Source: Candidatus Altimarinota bacterium (GTDB lineage: Bacteria > Patescibacteriota > Gracilibacteria > JAHISY01). From it: 6,434 nt of DNA. The number at the start of each line of letters is the position of its first letter. Position 1 is the stretch's first letter. The stretch is taken from NCBI GenBank assembly GCA_023142645.1, contig JAGLJE010000115.1, positions 1 through 6,434 of the forward strand. Direction: 5' to 3'. The notes beneath the pieces were generated by a model. That model did not search any database and had not been told where the DNA came from. It saw only the letters and a list, made by a program, of their open reading frames with translations. The position numbers were made by a program, and so were the translations under genes. Shown here piece by piece: positions 1 through 6,221 of this stretch.

Positions 1-198
1 TGGGCGCGGATTCCGAAACTTTATTTCGGGGCAGCACGGACAGACGCGGCGAAAATCGGCTTTGATGATGAAATTATTTACAATGTGATTCGTGGTGAGG
101 CAACAGGAGGGCGAGTTGAAAAAATTCAAATTGCGCGAGAAGAATGCTTACAGCCTTTCGAAAAATGGGAAAAAATGGAGGATAAAACGAAATATTGA
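1..198 (+). CDS. Guanine deaminase-like nucleoside deaminase, C-terminal fragment
   Basis: This is the last 65 codons of a gene cut by the left edge of the window, open in frame 1 and ending on TGA. The visible part, from WARIPKLYFGAARTDAAK through GFDDEIIY to PFEKWEKMEDKTKY, matches in layout and key residues the C-terminal third of GuaD-type zinc deaminases (cytidine deaminase fold). Those enzymes share an Ala-Arg-x-x-x-x-(F/Y) strand, a TDAAxxGFDD segment and a final aromatic Tyr. The tRNA adenosine deaminase TadA has a different C-terminus, so GuaD or a close nucleoside deaminase is the better call. The zinc-binding HAE and PCxxC motifs lie outside the window. The known family reaction is hydrolytic deamination of guanine to xanthine in purine salvage; the substrate here is inferred. 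The protein ends where GuaD ends, so TGA is a true stop. No terminator is obvious after it. Confidence 0.8.
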   Translation, partial: WARIPKLYFGAARTDAAKIGFDDEIIYNVIRGEATGGRVEKIQIAREECLQPFEKWEKMEDKTKY

Positions 199-249
199 TT
201 TCAAAAATCTTTCCTGTATTCGACTGAATTAAAAAATTAATCAAGGGAT

Positions 250-278
250 TTGACAGAATCTCTTATTTTCGAGATAAT
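250..278 (+). promoter_or_regulatory. Sigma70-type promoter for the 170-aa gene
   Basis: A perfect -35 box TTGACA (250-255) is followed by a 17-base spacer and a near-consensus -10 GATAAT (273-278). Transcription is predicted to begin near 285, giving a leader of about 19 bases before the ATG at 304. It lies in the gap after the deaminase stop and is the strongest promoter match in the window. Confidence 0.8.
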
Positions 279-303
279 GGTCTCCTCTTACTAACCCAAT
301 CAT

Positions 304-816
304 ATGGGTAGAGATAGTTTTTTCTCTCACGACGCAGGACTTTCTACAATGAGTAGTCTTTTGCATAAAAAAATTTCTCATTTGAATATATTGACAAATA
401 CCAAAGGAGTTGATTCAGAAAAGTATAGGCTATTGGTAAGCACAACACGTGCTGGAATAAAGGTGTTACATCAAGAAAAAGAAAAATTATGGCTTCTAAA
501 ATTATTACAAAGCACGAATGAGATCAAAACAATTTTTGAACAAGCAGAGGATCCATCGTATAAAAGTGTACTTTTAATGCGAAAGATTGTGGATGAATTA
601 GAGGAGACAGGGGAGTCTTTCGACGAATCCATAAACAGAATTATGAGAGACATTTCTAATCATATTGGTGTTTTAGTGTTGTTGAATTTAGACAATGTTT
701 CTAACATTTATGGAAAAGTCCTCAAGAAGACAAAGTCGATGTTTCTCGATCCAGAATCATCTATCAATGTTTGGACGCAGGAGCAAATGGTAAGAGGAAA
801 GGACAGAACAGAATGA
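304..816 (+). CDS. Hypothetical protein, 170 aa, probably mainly helical
   Basis: I do not recognise this protein. It has no signal peptide, no convincing membrane span (only a short hydrophobic run IGVLVLLNL at about residues 121-129), no cysteine and no metal or nucleotide motif. Residues 40-115 are rich in Lys, Glu and Leu with heptad-like spacing, suggesting helices or a short coiled coil; it is likely cytoplasmic. The start at 304 has no Shine-Dalgarno sequence. An in-frame ATG at 349 (Met16) has a weak AGGA nine bases upstream and is a possible alternative, giving 155 aa. The gene ends in tandem stops TGA-TAA. It has its own strong promoter at 250-278. All three of its alanines use GCA or GCT, unlike nadE nearby, where 19 of 22 use GCG, so its origin may differ. 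The clean promoter and double stop support a real gene; function is unknown. Confidence 0.7.
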   Translation: MGRDSFFSHDAGLSTMSSLLHKKISHLNILTNTKGVDSEKYRLLVSTTRAGIKVLHQEKEKLWLLKLLQSTNEIKTIFEQAEDPSYKSVLLMRKIVDELEETGESFDESINRIMRDISNHIGVLVLLNLDNVSNIYGKVLKKTKSMFLDPESSINVWTQEQMVRGKDRTE

Positions 817-872
817 TAAATCTTGATCGGTTGTTTCTAAAACGATAAAAAGCGAATTTTGGCGTTTTTGTG

Positions 873-901
873 TTGCATTTTCGAAAATATTTTGGTAAAA
901 T
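873..901 (+). promoter_or_regulatory. Predicted promoter for the 103-aa gene
   Basis: TTGCAT (873-878), a 17-base spacer and TAAAAT (896-901) form a reasonable sigma70 promoter. The -10 is preceded by TTGG, not the extended TGN motif. The predicted start near 908 leaves only about 15 bases before the ATG at 923, with no ribosome binding site in that leader. Confidence 0.6.
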
Positions 902-922
902 CAACCGATAACCTTATTTTTT

Positions 923-1234
923 ATGGAAAACGATAATCCTTATGAATCAAAAGCGGTACAAGATGCGCTAGATTTAATCAAATCCCTCAGATGTGGAAAA
1001 ATTTTGAGACAGGAATTCAAGATGGAGTTTGAAAAACTTATGGAAAATAATCTGAAAGTAGTGGATTCTTTCGAAGATGTTATCATTACTCCCAAAGAGA
1101 AAGACGAAGGGGAAGAGTCTTATATTTTCACGATAAAAAATAAAAAGGTTTTGATTACAAAAGAAGGAGAAACTAATCATAATTCCATCTTGGTAAAATG
1201 GTTGAGAGCCGCGCTCAAAAAGATTACTGGCTGA
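923..1234 (+). CDS. Hypothetical protein, 103 aa, small acidic/basic alpha-beta protein
   Basis: I do not recognise this small protein. Residues 8-45 look like an amphipathic helical region rich in Lys and Glu. Residues 50-80 look like a beta hairpin (DVIITPKEK, an acidic turn DEGEE, then SYIFTIKNKKVLITK). A basic amphipathic C-terminal helix (SILVKWLRAALKK) closes the chain. The single cysteine is Cys24. There is no signal peptide or membrane segment, so it is probably cytoplasmic. The start ATG at 923 has no Shine-Dalgarno sequence but sits about 15 bases after a predicted transcription start. It ends in tandem stops TGA-TAG, 52 bases before nadE. It is transcribed in the same direction as the 170-aa gene but has its own promoter. 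The helix-hairpin-helix order could suit a small regulator or an antitoxin-like protein, but nothing in the sequence proves that. Confidence 0.65.
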   Translation: MENDNPYESKAVQDALDLIKSLRCGKILRQEFKMEFEKLMENNLKVVDSFEDVIITPKEKDEGEESYIFTIKNKKVLITKEGETNHNSILVKWLRAALKKITG

Positions 1235-1237
1235 TAG

Positions 1238-1266
1238 TTCGAAAATAAAACGGGGTGGTTTAAAAT
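1238..1266 (+). promoter_or_regulatory. Possible promoter for nadE
   Basis: A weak -35 TTCGAA (1238-1243), a 17-base spacer and a -10 TAAAAT (1261-1266) precede nadE. The predicted transcription start near 1273 gives a leader of about 14 bases. AGGAG at 1267-1271 looks like a Shine-Dalgarno sequence, but it is 15 bases from the ATG and would lie upstream of this transcription start. If that promoter is right, AGGAG is not in the mRNA. Confidence 0.45.
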
Positions 1267-1286
1267 AGGAGCGAGTTTTTTTTCAG

Positions 1287-2012
1287 ATGCCGAATTCCCA
1301 AACTCTTATCTCGAATCTCAAAAAATTTTTCGCGGAAAGGAATTTCACGCGTGCGGTCATCGGACTCTCCGGCGGGGTGGATTCTTCGCTTGCGCTCGCG
1401 CTTGCGGTTCACGCGCTCGGCAGCGAAAATATTTTTGGTCTCATTCTCCCACAGAAAAATGTGAGTTCATCTAAATCGAAGATTCTCGCTAAAAAAGTTG
1501 CGAAGAAATTTGGGGTGCGAACTTTCGAATTTGAAATTTCTAAAGTTATTAATAGTCTGAAATTTCCGTGGGAAGTGAACGAGCTTGCAGAAATGAATCT
1601 CGCGCCGCGCGTGCGGATGATTGCGCTCTTCCATTTCGCGAATTCAAAGAACGCGCTTGTTCTTGGTACCTCGAATCGCTCTGAAATTTTACTCGGTTAT
1701 GGCACTAAATTTGGTGATTTTGCGGCGGATGTAGAGGTGCTCGGAAATTTATGGAAAACGGAAGTTTTTGCACTTGCGAAAAAGTTGAAAGTTCCGCGGG
1801 AAATCGTTGCGCGGACTCCGACTGCGGAATTATTACCGAATCAAACCGATGAGAGCGAGCTTGGTGCGAACTATAAAAAACTGGATACGATCCTTCGAAA
1901 ATTAGAGGCGAACAATTTTGGCTTGCCTAAAAATTCCACTGAATTTGAAAAAGAAATTCTTGCGCGCGTTTTCACGAATCGTCACAAAATTGAACCGTTG
2001 CAGTTTCTGTAA
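1287..2012 (+). CDS. nadE: NAD+ synthetase, ammonia-dependent type (NadE)
   Basis: NadE catalyses the last step of NAD+ synthesis: nicotinate adenine dinucleotide is adenylated with ATP and amidated. The 241-aa protein is the synthetase domain alone, with no N-terminal nitrilase-type glutaminase, so ammonia is the likely nitrogen donor. Visible motifs are the N-type ATP pyrophosphatase P-loop SGGVDSS (28-34), GTSNRSE (127-133), YGTKFGD (138-144) with AADVEVLGNLWKTEV after it, and TPTAELLPNQTDESELG (177-193), the conserved TDE-E-G substrate region. The family's usual C-terminal HKR-P motif is HKIEP here (from 233), with Ile replacing Arg. Length fits short bacterial and archaeal forms. The ATG at 1287 places the P-loop at the usual distance. 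Alanine is coded by GCG in 19 of 22 cases, a marked bias. The gene ends 2 bases from the convergent gpmA stop. Confidence 0.95.
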   Translation: MPNSQTLISNLKKFFAERNFTRAVIGLSGGVDSSLALALAVHALGSENIFGLILPQKNVSSSKSKILAKKVAKKFGVRTFEFEISKVINSLKFPWEVNELAEMNLAPRVRMIALFHFANSKNALVLGTSNRSEILLGYGTKFGDFAADVEVLGNLWKTEVFALAKKLKVPREIVARTPTAELLPNQTDESELGANYKKLDTILRKLEANNFGLPKNSTEFEKEILARVFTNRHKIEPLQFL

Positions 2013-2014
2013 AT

Positions 2015-2629
2015 TCAATCAAGAATCTTTTTTGAGATCACTTTTCCTTCTTCATCCATTTCATAAACAATGGGAATGCCTGTTGGAATTTCGAGATTCA
2101 CCACTTCCTGCGGTGAAAGTTTGTCGAGCTGCATCACGATTGCGCGCAGCGAATTGCCATGCGCGGAAACGAGAATATTTTTGCCTTCTTTGATTTTCGC
2201 GAGAATTTTTTTCTCGAAATATGGCAGCGTGCGAGCAGCGGTGTCTTTCAGGCTTTCTCCGTTCGGAGGCGCGACATCGAAACTTCTCCGCCAAATTTGA
2301 ACCTGTTTTTCTCCGAATTTTTCGCGTGCCTCATCTTTATTCTGCCCGGTGAGATCGCCGTAATCCCGCTCATTCAAAGCCTCGTTTCGCTCGGTGAGAA
2401 GATTCAGATCATCTAATTCTTTGAGTACGAGTTCGAGGGTTTTTTGCGCGCGAGCAAGATTGCTCGTGAAAGCTTGATTGAATTTAATTCCGAGCTGCTT
2501 TAATTTTCTACCCGCATCATGTGCTTCTTTCACTCCTTGCGAAGAGAGATTCACATCTTGCCAGCCGGTGAAAATATTTTTGAGATTCCATTCCGACTGA
2601 CCGTGACGGACGAGGACGAGGGTAGACAT
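2015..2629 (-). CDS. gpmA: 2,3-bisphosphoglycerate-dependent phosphoglycerate mutase
   Basis: GpmA interconverts 3- and 2-phosphoglycerate in cytoplasmic glycolysis through a phosphohistidine. With the start at 2629 the protein is 204 aa and begins [15 protein letters not shown]. The RHG motif holds the phosphorylated His9. Other family hallmarks are IFTGW-DV-LS-QG (19-32), SNLARAQKT with Arg60, the acid Glu87 in [13 protein letters not shown]113-R114-R115, PPNGESL (121-127), the second catalytic His157 in [10 protein letters not shown], and the IPTGIP loop (181-186). It is the short form of the family (E. coli GpmA is about 250 aa). The reading frame also offers an ATG at 2665, adding 12 residues ([12 protein letters not shown]), but that extension is not family-like and abuts the hairpin at 2665-2680. 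Neither start has a Shine-Dalgarno sequence. The gene lies 60 bases after the surface-protein gene on the same strand; no clear promoter is visible between them, so read-through is possible. It ends on TGA. Confidence 0.95.
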   Translation of the reverse strand: MSTLVLVRHGQSEWNLKNIFTGWQDVNLSSQGVKEAHDAGRKLKQLGIKFNQAFTSNLARAQKTLELVLKELDDLNLLTERNEALNERDYGDLTGQNKDEAREKFGEKQVQIWRRSFDVAPPNGESLKDTAARTLPYFEKKILAKIKEGKNILVSAHGNSLRAIVMQLDKLSPQEVVNLEIPTGIPIVYEMDEEGKVISKKILD

Positions 2630-2664
2630 GAAGTGAGAATAAGGGATAAAGATAAGTGATTTCA

Positions 2665-2680
2665 TCCCGCGTCCGCGGGA
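2665..2680. repeat. GC-rich inverted repeat (hairpin) between surface gene and gpmA
   Basis: TCCCGCG (2665-2671) and CGCGGGA (2674-2680) are perfect inverted arms separated by two bases. In RNA the practical hairpin has 6 pairs and a 4-base loop. It stands out as nearly pure G+C in an AT-rich gap. On the minus-strand transcript it begins about 9 bases after the stop of the 741-aa gene and precedes gpmA. No U-run follows, so it is not a standard intrinsic terminator. It could shield the 3' end of the upstream message, attenuate gpmA or be a dispersed palindromic element. Confidence 0.6.
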
Positions 2681-2689
2681 CGGTTGACA

Positions 2690-4915
2690 TTACTCTGTCC
2701 AAAAAAGTCCTGCTTCCACCGCGGTATCGGGAGTGAAGAAATTACCGTGGCGCATGAAATTTGCCATACCCGGTTCTGTCCGTAGGGTTGGACAAGTGGT
2801 GTAAGCGTCGAAAACAGTATCATCAGATTCAATTATGCGGAAACTGTATTGTGTAGCATCGGTGATATTGGTACCGATGATGTGGAAATCATATTCGATT
2901 TCTTGTCCCACTGTAGCCGAATTGGTGTTAGTTGTGGTTGGATTTGATTTAGCGTACTGACCCGCTATTTCCGATTCCGCTAAAGATGCGGTGATAGCAA
3001 CTCCGTCTGTCACAGTACTAGTGGCGAATTCCCAAGTTGCACTGGCACCAATATCTGTCCAGCTACCGGTAGTACAATCGCTATCCGTGCCGGCTTTGAA
3101 TTGAATTTTAAACTGCTGAGAAGTGGCAGAGAGAGCGGCTGTATTGACGGTAAAATTAACTCGCAGACGCAGTTCTTGAGTGCTGTTAGGCGGATCGTTG
3201 TCAGCAGGGATTGCCGCAATGGCGGCATTCTCCGCTAAATCTGGATCGCCCCAAGCATCAGTTGGATTGGTGGCATCATTGTCCACATACCAGCGGTAAT
3301 CTTTGAGTGTGAAAGTCGGAGTCGCAGCGGTTGGTGTAAAAGGTGAACTTGTAGGAACGACTCCGGTAGCGTAATTTCCATTACTATCTTTTACAAAAAT
3401 TTCATAATGGTAGGCTGTATCATTAACTACATCTGTATCTGTACAAGAGTCTGCAGTTGAAACACTTACTGTCGTATCCACACAAGCAACTGTGGCTGTT
3501 CCTATAGTGTTCCCAACTGTATAAGTCGTTCCTTCAACCGGATTATCCGTAACAGCGGAAGTGTCTTGTAAAACAACCACACTATGCAAATCAGCATCGG
3601 CTGGAGTAGTGTAATTAATCGTTACTTGGGCGTTGCCAGTGGTTCCGCCATTGTCTGTGGAATTGCCTGGCGATCCATTATCAACCTTAATCGTCGCGCT
3701 ACCGGTGTCGCTACCGGTTTGACTATTAGTCGTAGTGATACTCGTAACTGTCCCCGTTGTATCATAACTGGCACCCGGAATAGCTGGCATATCGGCGTGA
3801 GCTTTTGGCGTAATTCTGATTTTGTAAGTGGTTTCTGAAGTGGTTATTCCTAAACTACAAGAGGAAAATGTTACCGTATTGCTGGCGGGATTGGTTATCG
3901 CTGTACATTGGGCTGTGTTCGATGTGTTTGTAATATCAACTTGGGCAATATTATTAAAAGCTTCAGCCGGAGCAAGTGTCACTGTCGCTCCTGTCATTGT
4001 ATCTGAGCCGATATCGGTTTTGAGAGTGAAATTATCAAGATCGGTAATGCTGGCACCCGGAGCAATGGTCGCGTTGCTCGGCTCCGATCCGCCAGGACCA
4101 ATTGTAACTGTTGTCGGAGGTTTGAGTGAAAGAACGATACCACAAGGCTCATCAGGGGCTTTATTCGGATCAATACTGATATTTCCGGTTGCACCAGCTG
4201 TCGTTTTTATTGCCGAGCCAGATATTGTAGCACCATCACTACCGATTGCTGACTCGAGAAATACATTAGAAGTTAATGAGGCCGGACTGGTAGCTGGAGT
4301 GTAAGTAGCACTGGCCCAAAAATTATCAATTTCATTTATAGAAGCAATAACCAACGCTCCGTCAGTCAGCGTTGTAATGCCAGTCAAAACGAAGGGGTCG
4401 GCACCAGCTGGGCATGATGTTTGTTGTGCCTCAAATGGGTTGCCTGATGTTACTGCTCCTGTGTATCTTGTTACCAAGGCATAGGTATCGCCAGTTGCAG
4501 TACTTTTGTCCACCAATGGGTTTGTCTCCGAAGAGCTTGTCGCTCGTAAATAATACCACCAACTTCTCGCTGTCGCTCCATCGGCAGTAGCGAGTTGTGT
4601 CCAGCCACTGACTGTAAGTGTATCGTCTTGATCACGGACGACGACCTGGAGGAGGAGAATATCATTGGCTGCGTGAGTTGGTAGTGTCACGGTAACATCA
4701 GCCCCTGTTGATGCGGCTACCGTAGTACTAGAGCTTGAGTACGCAACTGCTGCATGAGTTTCCTGAATTTCCGGAGGAAAACCAAAAATTTGAGGCCATC
4801 CGGCGAAACTCCAAAGTACTACGAGTGTAAAAATCAGGATTTTACTGAGAAGCGGACGCCAGATTTTCTCTTTCTGGCTTCGAATAGTGAGCACGGACTC
4901 CTTTCTTATTTTCAC
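2690..4915 (-). CDS. Secreted multi-domain beta-sandwich surface protein, 741 aa
   Basis: The first possible start is GTG at 4915, one base after the stop of the upstream gene (TAA-A-GTG), so translation is probably coupled. A second in-frame GTG at 4894 follows AAGGAG by only 3 bases, closer than usual. A signal peptide has a basic N-region (to Lys25), a hydrophobic core at 26-40 and likely cleavage near THA/AVA (about 55/56). The mature part appears to hold four domains: a beta-sandwich (57-266) with the AANDILLLQVVVRD and GWTQLAT pattern; a second (about 269-412, DNFTLKTDIGSDT and YKIRITPK); a fibronectin-III-like repeat (about 413-530, TPADADLHSVVVLQD, YHYEIFVKDSNGNY); and an Ig-like domain (531-715). 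A tail, MRHGNFF to GLFW, closes the protein. Each domain carries exactly two cysteines. By hand count the mature part has about 73 Asp+Glu against 24 Lys+Arg, and is Ser/Thr-rich. There is no LPxTG motif, no C-terminal membrane span and no catalytic motif. A cell-surface structural or adhesive role is inferred; the exact function is unknown. Confidence 0.85.
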   Translation of the reverse strand: MKIRKESVLTIRSQKEKIWRPLLSKILIFTLVVLWSFAGWPQIFGFPPEIQETHAAVAYSSSSTTVAASTGADVTVTLPTHAANDILLLQVVVRDQDDTLTVSGWTQLATADGATARSWWYYLRATSSSETNPLVDKSTATGDTYALVTRYTGAVTSGNPFEAQQTSCPAGADPFVLTGITTLTDGALVIASINEIDNFWASATYTPATSPASLTSNVFLESAIGSDGATISGSAIKTTAGATGNISIDPNKAPDEPCGIVLSLKPPTTVTIGPGGSEPSNATIAPGASITDLDNFTLKTDIGSDTMTGATVTLAPAEAFNNIAQVDITNTSNTAQCTAITNPASNTVTFSSCSLGITTSETTYKIRITPKAHADMPAIPGASYDTTGTVTSITTTNSQTGSDTGSATIKVDNGSPGNSTDNGGTTGNAQVTINYTTPADADLHSVVVLQDTSAVTDNPVEGTTYTVGNTIGTATVACVDTTVSVSTADSCTDTDVVNDTAYHYEIFVKDSNGNYATGVVPTSSPFTPTAATPTFTLKDYRWYVDNDATNPTDAWGDPDLAENAAIAAIPADNDPPNSTQELRLRVNFTVNTAALSATSQQFKIQFKAGTDSDCTTGSWTDIGASATWEFATSTVTDGVAITASLAESEIAGQYAKSNPTTTNTNSATVGQEIEYDFHIIGTNITDATQYSFRIIESDDTVFDAYTTCPTLRTEPGMANFMRHGNFFTPDTAVEAGLFWTE

Positions 4916-4916
4916 T

Positions 4917-6137
4917 TTAATTATTACTTAAATAATCCAAAGAAATTTCACCTACTTGAACCGTGTCGCCACCAGTATCCGAAACCATGTGAATTTGAAT
5001 AGTCATGTATGATCCCGCTGTATAAGTGCCAGCAAAACTGGCTTCGATTGAAGTTTGTGTCCAAATAGTACCGGCGACTTCCGTGCCACCCGCATTCTCC
5101 AAAACGCCAGCAGTATCGTAAACATAAACTAAAACCGAATTATTGGTTGCATCTGTCCTCTTGCCGTAAACATAAATTGGATTGGAAGCGGCCCACGCAG
5201 AGAAATTATCCGGCACGCGCCAACGAATCCAAATGTCATAATCGGCCGCACTACCACCAGATTGATCCCAACTATAGTAATTGTGAATATCCGTCGTGGC
5301 AGTATTACAAACGGTCGTATTGGTATCTGGCACACCACCGATGGTATTGCTACAAAAATCCGATATCATTATTCCGCTGTTTGCTGCACCATCTCCAGTC
5401 ATAGTCGCTCCAGAAAATTCTGGAACGAGGGTGACTTTCCTAGTAGCTCTGGCAGCGCCGGAATATACCAATGATGATCTCAACAAAGACATAGCACCGC
5501 TAGTTGGATCAATACTGAGAACTGCATCTGAATCTAGATCAGCAGTACTGGCAATTTTGAATTTGTCACTATCGCTATTGTCGACACCTACTACCCAGCG
5601 TTGAGTAGCATCCAAAAGAAACTGTAAAAGTGAATCGCCGGTGCTGGCATTATTTATAGTCGCACCAGCGGTAGCATCGACATTTGCTGTGGATTCATAA
5701 ACATAAAACGGTGAAACCGGATCTACGATACCGATACCTACTTGTCCGGTATCTCCTTCTATTACCAGATGGGAAGTGTTCACCGTAAAATCGTTACCTG
5801 CGCCGCTGCCGGTAGTGAAGGGCAGGCTCGTAGCAGAAGTAATTGAGTTGCCGTTCATATCTAGATTTCCGCCCAGTTTAAGTTCGTCCGTAAAGGTAAA
5901 AGTGCTACCTGCATTATCCCAATACAATTGTTCGGATAAAGTTTTCCCAAACTGCAAGATAACATTTCCACCAGTATCATTACTGTCCAAAATTAAAGTG
6001 TTTTGAGGAACGGGGTATTCGTCATTGCCAAAAAAGAACGGCACCTCCACTGCTGAAGCTGAATGAAGGCTTAAGCTAATGATAAACGCGATTACTAAAG
6101 TAATCTTTTTTTTCAAAACAAAAATCAAAAATAACAT
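4917..6137 (-). CDS. Secreted fibre-like surface protein, 406 aa
   Basis: The N-terminus is a clear signal peptide: basic KKK at 9-11, hydrophobic core ITLVIAFIISLSL and an AxA site, SASA/VEV, predicting cleavage after Ala29. A TTG codon at 6116 (residue 8) would give the more classical start KKKITLVIAF, so the true start is open. Residues 45-105 (NTLILDSNDTGGNVILQFG, then LKLGGNLDMNGNSIT) and 130-215 (GQVGIGIVDPVSPFYVYE, then QRWVVGVD and LSIDPTSGAMSL) resemble beta-repeats of phage tail fibres and S74-type fibre proteins, but no intramolecular chaperone domain follows. Residues 232-406 look like a beta-sandwich of carbohydrate-binding style, with Cys262 and Cys277 in one loop region. The last 50 residues resemble the end of the gene at 6222-6434. 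It is followed after one base by the 741-aa protein, in an apparent operon. A surface fibre or adhesin role is inferred. Confidence 0.83.
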   Translation of the reverse strand: MLFLIFVLKKKITLVIAFIISLSLHSASAVEVPFFFGNDEYPVPQNTLILDSNDTGGNVILQFGKTLSEQLYWDNAGSTFTFTDELKLGGNLDMNGNSITSATSLPFTTGSGAGNDFTVNTSHLVIEGDTGQVGIGIVDPVSPFYVYESTANVDATAGATINNASTGDSLLQFLLDATQRWVVGVDNSDSDKFKIASTADLDSDAVLSIDPTSGAMSLLRSSLVYSGAARATRKVTLVPEFSGATMTGDGAANSGIMISDFCSNTIGGVPDTNTTVCNTATTDIHNYYSWDQSGGSAADYDIWIRWRVPDNFSAWAASNPIYVYGKRTDATNNSVLVYVYDTAGVLENAGGTEVAGTIWTQTSIEASFAGTYTAGSYMTIQIHMVSDTGGDTVQVGEISLDYLSNN

Positions 6138-6141
6138 TTAA

Positions 6142-6170
6142 ATTATAAATGATGCTGGAGCAATCTCCAA
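6142..6170 (-). promoter_or_regulatory. Predicted promoter for the surface-protein operon
   Basis: Read on the minus strand, TTGGAG (6170-6165), a 17-base spacer and a perfect -10 TATAAT (6147-6142) form a good sigma70 promoter. The first two T of the -35 box belong to the T-tract of the upstream terminator. Transcription should start near 6135, at or just inside the ATG at 6137. The mRNA would then be leaderless, or translation begins at the TTG at 6116. Confidence 0.7.
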
Positions 6171-6199
6171 AAAAAAGACCTCCTGATAGAGGAGGTCTT
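6169..6199 (-). terminator. Intrinsic terminator of the upstream truncated surface gene
   Basis: On the minus strand AAGACCTCCT (6199-6190) pairs with AGGAGGTCTT (6184-6175) around a 5-base loop, CTATC, giving a 10-bp stem. It runs directly into eight T (6176-6169), the standard rho-independent layout. It starts 22 bases after the stop at 6222 and separates that gene from the next promoter. The plus strand has no matching T-run, so it acts in the minus direction. Confidence 0.92.
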
Positions 6200-6221
6200 A
6201 AAAGTCAGCCAATACTATTTT

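Noticed and set aside
836..870. A possible terminator AAAAAGCG-AATTTT-GGCGTTTTTG after the 170-aa gene.
   Set aside because: The arms pair only with a bulge and contain few G-C pairs; it is too weak to call, though it sits where a terminator would be expected.
880..1247. The identical 10-mer TTCGAAAATA at 880-889 and 1238-1247, both in promoter regions, as a possible operator.
   Set aside because: Its position relative to the two -10 boxes differs (16 against 23 bases), and close variants occur inside coding sequence (about 157 and 1897), so chance in an AT-rich genome explains it.
2630..2689. A gpmA promoter in the gap before its start.
   Set aside because: TATCTT at 2654-2649 is a passable -10, but the -35 position holds only the GC-rich hairpin arm.
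2517..2702. A minus-strand frame of 61 codons with an ATG overlapping the stop of the 741-aa gene (TAATG at 2692-2688), which looks like a coupled small gene.
   Set aside because: It runs out of frame through the well-supported start of gpmA, is rich in Arg and Pro, and resembles no protein family.
3828..4304. A 158-codon open frame on the plus strand with hydrophobic stretches.
   Set aside because: It lies fully opposite the 741-aa gene, whose signal peptide, domain order and cysteine pairing are coherent. The hydrophobic runs are the complement of Thr/Ser/Asn-rich codons.
4917..6137. Prophage tail fibre, suggested by the fibre-like repeats of the 406-aa protein.
   Set aside because: It has a signal peptide and its own promoter, there are no phage structural or lysis genes nearby, and the S74-type chaperone domain is absent.
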